Part shown: piece by piece, positions 1 through 6,111 of the stretch
Layout: every line of letters starts with the position of its first letter
Position numbering within the stretch: the stretch's first letter is position 1
DNA from: Psychrobacter sp.
GTDB lineage: Bacteria; Pseudomonadota; Gammaproteobacteria; Pseudomonadales; Moraxellaceae
Direction of reading: 5' to 3'
DNA: 7,925 nt
NCBI GenBank assembly: GCA_029264635.1
Contig: JARIAA010000126.1
Coordinates: 1 to 7,925, forward strand
The notes under the pieces: model-generated
What the model was told of the DNA's origin: nothing
What the model saw: the letters and a program-made list of their open reading frames with translations, nothing else
The model's database searches: none
Program-made: the position numbers and the translations under genes

Positions 1-216
1 AATGCGATCGATACTGCCACGAGACAGCTCACGACCTGCGCGATCACATAATGATAAAAGTGCCGCTGACATAGCGCCAACACTGTCTTCATCAATGCCT
101 GTCGGTAAAGCTGAGGCAATCATTAAACCATCATTTGAGATGAGGGCGGAGGCTTCGACGTCTGCTGATGAGCTATTGAGGTCTTCTAGTATCTGTTGAA
201 ATGAATCTGTACGCAT
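1..216 (-). CDS. Roadblock/LC7 domain protein (partial, C-terminus outside window)
   Basis: The minus strand is open from an ATG at 216-214 to the left edge, giving 72 residues and no stop. The peptide starts MRTDSFQQILEDL, continues with VEASALISNDGLMIASALP (residues 20-38), and ends in a helix-like AMSAALLSLCDRAGRELSRG stretch (residues 48-67). An amphipathic helix, then a strand bearing 'SNDGLMIAS', then a helix rich in small residues ('AALLSL') is the layout of roadblock/LC7 (MglB-like) proteins. In that family these are small cytoplasmic proteins, usually about 120 residues, that dimerise and often regulate small Ras-like GTPases. A purine-rich GAGAGA just upstream of the ATG can serve as ribosome binding site. 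An overlapping ATG 11 bases upstream is in another frame and hits no family-like sequence. The gene is divergent from gdhA. Any GTPase partner would lie left of the window and cannot be seen. The family call is good; the specific function is unknown. Confidence 0.8.
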   Translation of the reverse strand, partial: MRTDSFQQILEDLNSSSADVEASALISNDGLMIASALPTGIDEDSVGAMSAALLSLCDRAGRELSRGSIDRI

Positions 217-254
217 ATCTCTCTCATCGTTTTTATGGTTAAAAATTTGCAAAG

Positions 255-272
255 GTGTTACTCGTGTTACTC
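255..272. repeat. 9-bp perfect tandem repeat GTGTTACTC x2
   Basis: GTGTTACTC occurs twice back to back at 255-263 and 264-272. On the minus strand this reads GAGTAACAC twice. It lies between the candidate -10 at 300-305 and the start codon of the leftward roadblock gene, so it would be in that gene's leader. It could be a tandem operator or a chance duplication; nothing visible decides. Confidence 0.55.
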
Positions 273-299
273 GATATTAGTATCCAACTAAAGCGCGCT

Positions 300-328
300 A
301 TTATAATACCTTACTGATAATATTGATA
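300..328 (-). promoter_or_regulatory. Candidate promoter of the roadblock gene
   Basis: Read on the minus strand, 305-300 is a perfect TATAAT, about 84 bases upstream of the start codon at 216. At a 17-base spacing (328-323) the sequence is TATCAA, a poor -35 match. Because the surrounding DNA is AT-rich, a consensus -10 alone is weak evidence. Confidence 0.3.
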
Positions 329-496
329 TGAAATTATTTTATTTACTACCAAATTTTTATGTTGCAATGGTTTTCTAGAAGATTTACACCGTAATTTTCA
401 CAAATTATTCATAAATATCAAAGGTATAAGGGTTGATAAATCGAATTTATAAACTGCTGGGTTCATAATTAATCTGACTTATATTGCAATCTGGTA

Positions 497-524
497 TTGA
501 CTTTTTTTGTCAGCAGCGTAAATT
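497..524 (+). promoter_or_regulatory. Candidate distal promoter for gdhA
   Basis: TTGACT (497-502), one base from the consensus -35, is followed after 16 bases by TAAATT (519-524), four of six matches to the -10 consensus. The -35 overlaps an inverted repeat TGAC-T7-GTCA (498-512), which could be an operator. Transcription from here would give a leader of roughly 310 bases before gdhA. The assignment rests on motif matching only. Confidence 0.3.
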
Positions 525-766
525 AAATACGAGAAGTCAAGTAATTAGTCGTTTTGATTGTATAAGCTGCGTATCTTAGTTATTATCTGTTACTATCTGT
601 GTAAACCAATCCCATCTATACCACTCAGTAGTTTCAAAATGATATGCAACAAGCATATAAGTATCATGACGCCTGCTAGTTATTTAACCTATCGGCTTTC
701 AATCCTGCCAATTTTATGGGTAAATTCCTGTAAAAATGACCTAAGCCTACATTAGCGTTTGTCCTA

Positions 767-793
767 TTATCGTTTGCTGTAACACGATATAAC
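767..793 (+). promoter_or_regulatory. Candidate proximal promoter for gdhA
   Basis: TATAAC (788-793) matches five of six -10 positions and lies about 48 bases upstream of the gdhA start. The paired -35, TTATCG (767-772) at a 15-base spacing, is poor. The -10 sits inside the inverted repeat CACG-N6-CGTG (783-796), a possible binding site for an activator or repressor that would explain a weak -35. This is tentative. Confidence 0.25.
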
Positions 794-841
794 GTGGATG
801 TAATCAAGCAAAATCACCACTTCTATCCCTAAGGAAGATCT

Positions 842-2188
842 ATGAGTATCAGTCAGGCCATCGAAAAAGTTGAAGCTCGTTACGCCCATCAGCCCGAGTT
901 TGTTCAAGCCGTTAAAGAAGTCGCCCTTACCATTGCTCCTCTCTATGATGCTCATCCCGAATACGAAACTCTAAAAATATTTGAACGTTTGGTAGAGCCT
1001 GATCGCGTGATTGGTTTTCGTATCAATTGGGAAAATGACAAGGGTGAAGTTGAAGTAAATCGTGGCTGGCGTGTCCAATTTAGCAACGCGTTAGGTCCTT
1101 ATAAAGGAGGATTAAGACTCCATCCGACTGTCAATCAGTCCGTACTAAAGTTCCTAGGATTTGAGCAGATTTTTAAAAACGCATTGACTGGGTTGCCTAT
1201 GGGCGGCGGTAAAGGCGGTTCAGATTTTGATCCCAAAGGTAAAACTGAAAGTGAGATCCGCCGTTTTTGTTATGCGTTTATGCGCGAGATGCATCATTAT
1301 GTTGGTAAAGACATTGACGTACCTGCTGGTGACATTGGGGTAGGTGGCCGTGAAGTTAGCTATATGTTTGCTATGTACAAGAACCTTACCCATGAATATG
1401 GCGGTGTATTAACTGGCAAAGGCGTTGGTTTTGGCGGAAGTTTGATGCGTACTGAGGCCACTGGTTATGGTGCAGTGTATTTCCTAGAAAACATGCTAGC
1501 CATGCAAAATGAAGACTTCAAAGGCAAAAAAGTGCTGATCTCAGGCGCGGGTAACGTATCTCTACACGCTGCAGAAAAAGTATATATGCTAGGCGGTATA
1601 GCCCTCACTGTGTCAGATTCACAAGGCACTTTGTATGATGAGAGCGGCTTTAATCAAGAAAAAATCGACTGGCTTAAAGCGCAAAAAGCCAAAAGCAAAC
1701 CGTTGGCCGATTATGTCGAAGTATACGGCGGCGAATGGCTTGCTAAGCAAAAACCTTGGCAGTTCAAAGGTGATATCGCTATTCCGTCAGCGACACAAAA
1801 CGAGGTCGATGAAGATGATGCCAAGCTAATGGTCGAAAACGGTATCAAGTATATTGCTGAAGGCGCTAACATGCCATTGACAGCTGAGGCCATTGACTAT
1901 ATCCGTTTGCACCGCGTACATTATGCTCCCGGTAAAGCGGCCAATGCTGGTGGTGTTGCTGTATCAGGTCTTGAGATGTCGCAGAACTCAAAGCGCGAGT
2001 ACAAAACCTTTGAGCAAGTTGATGAGCGTTTAAAAGTCATCATGAAAAACATTCATGATTGTGCTGCTGAAGCATCAGAACAGTATAATCAAACTGTGGA
2101 TGGCTATATTGATTATATGGCAGGAGCAAATATCGTCGGCTTTAAGCGCGTCGCTGACGCCCTAGTCGCTTATGGTATCTTAAACTAA
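842..2188 (+). CDS. gdhA: NADP-type glutamate dehydrogenase
   Basis: The 448-residue protein matches the usual length of hexameric bacterial GdhA (about 447-450). The family enzyme makes L-glutamate from 2-oxoglutarate, ammonium and NADPH in the cytoplasm, so it is a main ammonium assimilation route. The N-terminal catalytic domain holds GPYKGGLRLHP (residues 85-95), LPMGGGKGGSDFDPKGK (118-134) with the catalytic lysine K124, and PAGDIGVGGREV (161-172) with the catalytic D164. Residues K88, K112 and K124 fall at a constant offset of four from the substrate-site lysines I recall for E. coli GdhA (K92, K116, K128). The Rossmann nucleotide fold follows with SGAGNVS (234-240) and VSDSQGTLYDESGF (257-270). 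The SDS context after the second strand, with no acidic NAD-type residue at its tip as far as I can judge, resembles NADP enzymes. The ATG at 842 has AAGGA at 831-835, six bases upstream. A strong terminator follows, so it is probably a single-gene transcript. The family call is secure; coenzyme specificity is slightly less so. Confidence 0.97.
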   Translation: MSISQAIEKVEARYAHQPEFVQAVKEVALTIAPLYDAHPEYETLKIFERLVEPDRVIGFRINWENDKGEVEVNRGWRVQFSNALGPYKGGLRLHPTVNQSVLKFLGFEQIFKNALTGLPMGGGKGGSDFDPKGKTESEIRRFCYAFMREMHHYVGKDIDVPAGDIGVGGREVSYMFAMYKNLTHEYGGVLTGKGVGFGGSLMRTEATGYGAVYFLENMLAMQNEDFKGKKVLISGAGNVSLHAAEKVYMLGGIALTVSDSQGTLYDESGFNQEKIDWLKAQKAKSKPLADYVEVYGGEWLAKQKPWQFKGDIAIPSATQNEVDEDDAKLMVENGIKYIAEGANMPLTAEAIDYIRLHRVHYAPGKAANAGGVAVSGLEMSQNSKREYKTFEQVDERLKVIMKNIHDCAAEASEQYNQTVDGYIDYMAGANIVGFKRVADALVAYGILN

Positions 2189-2274
2189 AACTTCATTATC
2201 CTTATACCGTTTATTTAATGCTTAATGGGTAAATGGTAGGGTTAAATTGCTCATTAGTCTCCTATATTTGTCTC

Positions 2275-2309
2275 AATACTGCCGCTATATATAGCGGCAG
2301 TATTTTTTT
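2275..2309 (+). terminator. Intrinsic terminator of gdhA
   Basis: Bases 2275-2304 form a perfect 30-base palindrome whose core arms are CTGCCGCTATA and TATAGCGGCAG. A run of seven T (2303-2309) begins within the end of the 3' arm. The minus strand has no comparable T-run after the hairpin, so it acts for rightward transcription. It begins 87 bases after the gdhA stop codon and insulates the downstream glycosyltransferase genes from gdhA. Confidence 0.93.
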
Positions 2310-2888
2310 ATGCAAAATATAGGCTAACGAGCAGGGGCGATCTCACTGATCTCTCACCGCGCTGAATAATTGGCTGTTCACTTGATACTCTATATTTACT
2401 ATTACCCTTCAATAACAAATCATCAATTAAAATAATAGGGACGATAAATAAGGTTATATGGACGCTAAGCCCCTCATTTAATGACAATTTTACATTAATT
2501 ACGTGGCGTTACACTATGTCTTGTTTATGTACATTTTTTCTATAACTTGTGAAATACCTTTCAGCTATGATGGCTTTCAACGAGATTAGGTAAAGCAGGT
2601 TATTGCTAAATATTAAACGTATAAAAGATAGAATACAAACAAGTTGCATATTAATAAAATACGATATGTTTAATAGTAGAATCAACAACGACAAATATCA
2701 AAAATTACAAATGATAAAAACCATAGATAGTAAGAAGCTATTCACTACAAAAAATACAAAGTTGTTTAATAATAATATATGTGTTGATCCTACTGCTCAT
2801 AGTCAAATGACTGCAAAAATAGAAATGATTAGATTTCTATTTTTGCCTGACTTTTTTCTTAGCCAATGGACGAACACAGGAATCAATC
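2310..2888. other. AT-rich intergenic region upstream of the glycosyltransferase cluster
   Basis: About 580 bases lie between the gdhA terminator and the first glycosyltransferase. The stretch becomes more A-rich towards its right end, a bias that continues into the first 350 bases of the next gene. A 99-codon frame opening with TTG at 2603 and overlapping the next start is dominated by Asn, Lys and Ile and shows no recognisable domain, so I do not call it a gene. I see no promoter with both boxes well matched. TTGCAT (2644-2649) with TATGTT (2665-2670) is the best of several poor pairs. The only clear structure is the hairpin at 2813-2846. Confidence 0.6.
2813..2857 (+). promoter_or_regulatory. 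Leader hairpin with downstream T-run, possible attenuator or weak terminator
   Basis: GCAAAAATAGAAAT (2813-2826) and ATTTCTATTTTTGC (2833-2846) are perfect reverse complements, giving a 14-bp stem with the six-base loop GATTAG. Five bases later comes a run of six T (2852-2857). The start codon of the first glycosyltransferase is 31 bases after the T-run, and its ribosome binding site (2878-2882) lies outside the stem. The stem has few G-C pairs, so termination would be weaker than at the gdhA terminator. It could be an attenuator, the end of a short upstream transcript, or an RNA stability element. The structure is seen directly; the role is inferred. Confidence 0.5.
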
Positions 2889-4736
2889 ATGATTATCACT
2901 GAAGTACACTGTGCTGCAAAATCTCCATTATCTATAAATAAGAATTTAATAAGACAAGAAGTTATGGGACAAAGCGTCATAGAAGAAGGTGCCATAAGGA
3001 GAGTTGGCATGAACATAAAAGAGAAGAATCAATCCTTTTTTATGCCTGATAAACCGAACAACATAACCAAATCTTATATCATTAAAAATAATATCACCAA
3101 TACTCAGCATCTAAAAAAACTAGAGAATCAAACGGTAGATGTTCAGCCAACAAGTCAATTTAAAAATACCATCAAAGAAGCAGCTTTAAAAGAGCAAGAA
3201 ACCCAAAGACATAAGACTTCCGCTAAAAATGCCGTTCTCGATACTCAAGCATCTATCCGTTTAAGTTTCCAATTGATGACTCGTGCTGAACCTGCAGCGA
3301 TGGTTATCAAAACAATCAAATCGTTATTAGCTATCAAGGCCGACCATGATGAGATTCTCATCGTTGATAATAATAATACTGAAACGGCCTTATATGAACC
3401 GTTAGCACAGTTTTGTGCGAGTCTTGACCCTCACCATAATGTACATTTTTATCATGTTGATGCGGTCGCAGGCTTTAAGGCGGGCGCGCTGAATTTAGCG
3501 TTGGGTCTTATGGATCCTAATTGCAGTCATATAGTGGTGGTCGATAGTGATTATCAGGCATTACCCCATGCAAGAGCATCAATTGTAGGTGCTATTAAGC
3601 AGTATCCCAACCATGCATTACTACAATTTCCACAGTTTTATCGTGATGCAGGCCGTGTCGATATACATAGTGAGCTCAATCATTATTTTAATCATCATCT
3701 ATATAGAGATTTTAATCGGTCACGTGCGCTGTCAACGGGTACTTATGCGGTGATTCGTCGTAGCGCACTGCTAAGCTTGGGCGGCTGGTCGGGCGCTTCT
3801 ATTACTGAAGACGCGCAGATGGGAGTGCTGATGCACCGCTGTGGTTTGCGTAGTCAGTTTATACCTGAAGTGATTGCAACAGGGCTGCTGCCAAACACAT
3901 TACATGATTTGATGAGTCAGCGTCGGCGTTGGATTTATGGCAATATGCAGGTGCTTAATACCTATTTTTCTATGGACTCGTTAAGTACGCTTATCACAAA
4001 AAACCTCAGTGAACGCTTATCTTATATGCGCGCGCACTTATCGCAGCTGAGTGCTTGGGTGAACTTTACAGGCATTTTTATATTGCTGCAGTTATTGACG
4101 CTACTTATCATTACAGGCGCTTTATTGTTTAGTGCCAGCTTGAATATTCATGCTTTGCTGGCGCCTCTATATATCGTCTATGCAAGTTATACGGTGTTCT
4201 TAGGGAGACGACTATGGGCATATATGCAGGATAATGCGCCGCTGAATCAACAAGTAAAAAACAGTCATGCATCACATTTGAAAAGCCGTTTACGAGCTTT
4301 TGCCGTGCATTTAAATTGTTGGGAGCTTGGCGCGTTATCATGGTGGCCGGTGCTTTGGGGACAAAAAAAACCGTTTATCTGCACACCAAAGCAAGATCAC
4401 GTGCGTACTAGGAAGTCAGTTTGTATTGCCAATTTAATGGCATTGCCTAAGCTGTTGCTTATGATTAATATCACGACCGCTATCATTGTGTCACCGCTTT
4501 CTCCACTATATTCACCTTTATTATTTGGCTGTGCGATGAGCGTTTGTCTATTAAAATTATGGGCCACTAAAGTGATGCTAGACAATTATAGTTATGCTGA
4601 ATATAAGAGTGCTAATGAGACTATTGTGATTGATAAATCTATTACTTATAAATTGTCTCAACCTCATATAGCTGGTCTTAGCAAGTCAAAAGAAGAGGCA
4701 TCTTCATTCAAAGATGATAACGCTGTTAACTTTTAA
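2889..4736 (+). CDS. Membrane-bound processive glycosyltransferase family 2 (cellulose-synthase-like)
   Basis: The 615-residue protein carries a GT-A catalytic domain at about residues 121-360. It has the first strand SIRLSFQLMTR (122-132), EILIVDNNN (155-163), the metal-binding DSD (219-221), TED (306-308) with the likely catalytic base, and QRRRW (344-348). This D,D,D,QxxRW set marks processive GT2 enzymes that polymerise and often extrude a polysaccharide at the inner membrane. Hydrophobic segments follow at about 388-416, 420-439, 513-535 and 540-560, with a possible further one near 470-490. GQKKPFICTPK (491-501) matches the loop seen before the last helices in this family. There is no membrane segment before the catalytic domain, whereas many family members have one or two. 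The first 115 residues are Lys/Asn/Gln-rich, apparently disordered and unlike any domain I know. The ATG at 2889 has AGGAA six bases upstream; an in-frame ATG at 3009 (M41) has a stronger site. It is first of four glycosyltransferase genes. Sugar specificity cannot be read. Confidence 0.88.
   Translation: MIITEVHCAAKSPLSINKNLIRQEVMGQSVIEEGAIRRVGMNIKEKNQSFFMPDKPNNITKSYIIKNNITNTQHLKKLENQTVDVQPTSQFKNTIKEAALKEQETQRHKTSAKNAVLDTQASIRLSFQLMTRAEPAAMVIKTIKSLLAIKADHDEILIVDNNNTETALYEPLAQFCASLDPHHNVHFYHVDAVAGFKAGALNLALGLMDPNCSHIVVVDSDYQALPHARASIVGAIKQYPNHALLQFPQFYRDAGRVDIHSELNHYFNHHLYRDFNRSRALSTGTYAVIRRSALLSLGGWSGASITEDAQMGVLMHRCGLRSQFIPEVIATGLLPNTLHDLMSQRRRWIYGNMQVLNTYFSMDSLSTLITKNLSERLSYMRAHLSQLSAWVNFTGIFILLQLLTLLIITGALLFSASLNIHALLAPLYIVYASYTVFLGRRLWAYMQDNAPLNQQVKNSHASHLKSRLRAFAVHLNCWELGALSWWPVLWGQKKPFICTPKQDHVRTRKSVCIANLMALPKLLLMINITTAIIVSPLSPLYSPLLFGCAMSVCLLKLWATKVMLDNYSYAEYKSANETIVIDKSITYKLSQPHIAGLSKSKEEASSFKDDNAVNF
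2996..3011 (+). promoter_or_regulatory. Strong internal ribosome binding site with in-frame ATG (alternative start, M41)
   Basis: AAGGAGAG (2996-3003) lies just upstream of an ATG at 3009-3011, with seven bases between AGGAG and the ATG. The ATG is in frame, 40 codons after the ATG at 2889. Its Shine-Dalgarno match is better than the AGGAA before 2889. The true start may be here, giving a 575-residue protein, or both may be used. The catalytic domain is intact either way. Confidence 0.5.
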
Positions 4737-4796
4737 TCACGATACTATTCAACTGCCACTAAAAACGACAATTATTTAACTTATATTGGATCCGTT

Positions 4797-6008
4797 ATGT
4801 TATCTAGCCCCACCAGTCGCGTGCCAAGCATGACTGATTATCATGTGACTCATGCGATGCAATCGTCTGCGTTACGTATCGCTATTATTGCCCATTCTTT
4901 ATATCCAATTGCAGAGCCATATGCTGGTGGTCTTGAGATGATTACCCAGCTTATTTGCGATGAATTGGTGGCGCAGGGTCATGAGGTGCGGCTTTATGCC
5001 CACACTGATAGCCAAACGAGTGCGACATTAATACCATTTATGACGCGCGAGCAGTTTGAGGCGCTGGTATATGATAATGAGCACGACTCAGTCGGCATGA
5101 GCCGAGAGGAGTTGTATCAGTATTTGGTTTATCAGCAGGCCATGCGCGATATTATCAGCCGTGATGAGCAAGGTATGATCGATGTGGTACACAATCATAG
5201 TTTGCATCATATTCCGATGATGCTGGGTCAGGCCTTTGGCGCACGGTTTTTCACGACTTTTCATACACCGATTTTTCCACAATTACGCTTAGCGTTACTT
5301 ACGTTACGCCAAGGGACGCAAACCCAGTTTACCGCGATTAGTAGTCATCAGCAGCAATTGTTCGATGAGTTTGTACCTTCTTCTGTGGTCTATAATGGTA
5401 TTGATGTTCTGTCATTTACCGCCAATACCAAGCCGATCGATGATGAGGTGTACTTTTGGTACGGACGTATTTGTCCAGAAAAAGGCACGCATTTGGCCAT
5501 GGAATATTGTAAAGCGGCTGGCAAGCGTTTGATAATTGCTGGGCCAAAAAGTAACAAGGAATATTTTGACCAATACGTCGCGCCGCTGCTAGAAGAAGAT
5601 AACAATAGTGGCGAACCAGCATTGTTCAATTACGTCGGTCATCTAAGTAAAGAAGAAATTAATGAACACTTAAGCTACGTGACTGCTATGTTATTTACCA
5701 GCACGTGGGATGAGCCTTATGGCTTAACATTGGCAGAGAGCTTGGCTTGTGGGACGCCCGTTATCGGCTTTGATGTTGGTGCAAGTGCTGAGATTGTCAC
5801 CCCCGATACAGGTATCATCGTACCTAAAATGGACAAAGAGGCTTTTATTCAAGCCTTTACTCACATTAAAAATATTTCACGCAAGGCATGCCGTCTGCGT
5901 GCCGAGCAGTTTTGTTCAGTAGCCACCATGGTGGATGGTTATTTGTATTTATATGAGCAGGCGCTACAAAGCAGTGAGCGTACTCAAACGCATTCTTTGT
6001 CTGTTTAG
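4797..6008 (+). CDS. Glycosyltransferase family 4 (GT-B fold)
   Basis: The 403-residue soluble protein has the two-domain GT-B layout. The N-terminal acceptor domain starts with LRIAIIAHSLYPI (26-38), the glycine loop YAGGLEM (42-48) and LVAQGHEVRLYAH (57-69), with DVVHNHSLHHIP (129-140) further on. The C-terminal donor domain holds VVYNGID (197-203), YGRICPEKG (222-230) with the phosphate-binding lysine K229, and WDEPYGLTLAESLACGTPVIG (304-324). In that segment E306 and E314 form the E-x7-E motif of retaining GT4 enzymes. The family transfers a sugar from a nucleotide donor in the cytoplasm, commonly to a lipid-linked or glycan acceptor. No signal peptide or membrane segment is seen. The start at 4797 has only a weak GGA site six bases upstream. 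Later in-frame ATGs (M12, M21) have none, but the first 25 residues precede the fold and may be dispensable. It lies 60 bases after the GT2 gene with no terminator between. Donor and acceptor are unknown. Confidence 0.92.
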   Translation: MLSSPTSRVPSMTDYHVTHAMQSSALRIAIIAHSLYPIAEPYAGGLEMITQLICDELVAQGHEVRLYAHTDSQTSATLIPFMTREQFEALVYDNEHDSVGMSREELYQYLVYQQAMRDIISRDEQGMIDVVHNHSLHHIPMMLGQAFGARFFTTFHTPIFPQLRLALLTLRQGTQTQFTAISSHQQQLFDEFVPSSVVYNGIDVLSFTANTKPIDDEVYFWYGRICPEKGTHLAMEYCKAAGKRLIIAGPKSNKEYFDQYVAPLLEEDNNSGEPALFNYVGHLSKEEINEHLSYVTAMLFTSTWDEPYGLTLAESLACGTPVIGFDVGASAEIVTPDTGIIVPKMDKEAFIQAFTHIKNISRKACRLRAEQFCSVATMVDGYLYLYEQALQSSERTQTHSLSV

Positions 6009-6111
6009 ACAGTCCTTATTATTCAAGTGCTAGTGGTTGTCAAAAAATCAGACTGACTGGTATGACGACTTTATTATCATTTTTTAAACGCTAAACTTCA
6101 GGACATCTTTT

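Larger units (their letters stand above)
217..841. other. Divergent AT-rich intergenic region between the roadblock gene and gdhA
   Basis: About 625 bases separate the two divergent starts. No open frame here has family-like sequence; the short frames are rich in Ile, Ser and Cys and look like chance. The stretch is AT-rich, with a candidate -10 for the leftward gene near 300, candidate promoters for gdhA near 497-524 and 767-793, a 9-bp tandem repeat at 255-272, and a TGAC-T7-GTCA inverted repeat at 498-512. It is long for a simple divergent promoter, so regulator sites or a small RNA are possible, but none is identifiable by eye. Confidence 0.6.

Noticed and set aside
558..755. 65-codon plus-strand open frame in the gdhA upstream spacer
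   Set aside because: It opens with TTG, has no ribosome binding site I can see, is rich in Ile, Ser and Cys as translated spacer often is, and resembles no family.
767..955. 62-codon minus-strand open frame overlapping the gdhA start
   Set aside because: It is antisense to the conserved gdhA N-terminus and its promoter region, and has no recognisable domain.
2339..2357. Imperfect tandem GATCTCACT / GATCTCTCAC after the gdhA terminator
   Set aside because: Two short imperfect copies only, with no link to a promoter or gene end; too weak to call a repeat element.
2509..2694. 61-codon minus-strand open frame, Ile/Leu-rich, in the second spacer
   Set aside because: Its hydrophobic look is expected from translating A/T-rich DNA in this frame; no convincing ribosome binding site or family match.
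5390..5629. Two minus-strand open frames (79 and 68 codons) inside the GT4 gene
   Set aside because: They are antisense shadows of the conserved GT4 donor domain and have no family-like sequence.
6009..6111. Inverted CAGTC/GACTG arms (6010-6014, 6051-6055) between the GT4 and GT28-like genes, considered as a terminator
   Set aside because: The arms are five bases with a 36-base loop and no T-run directly after the 3' arm; chance is the simpler explanation.
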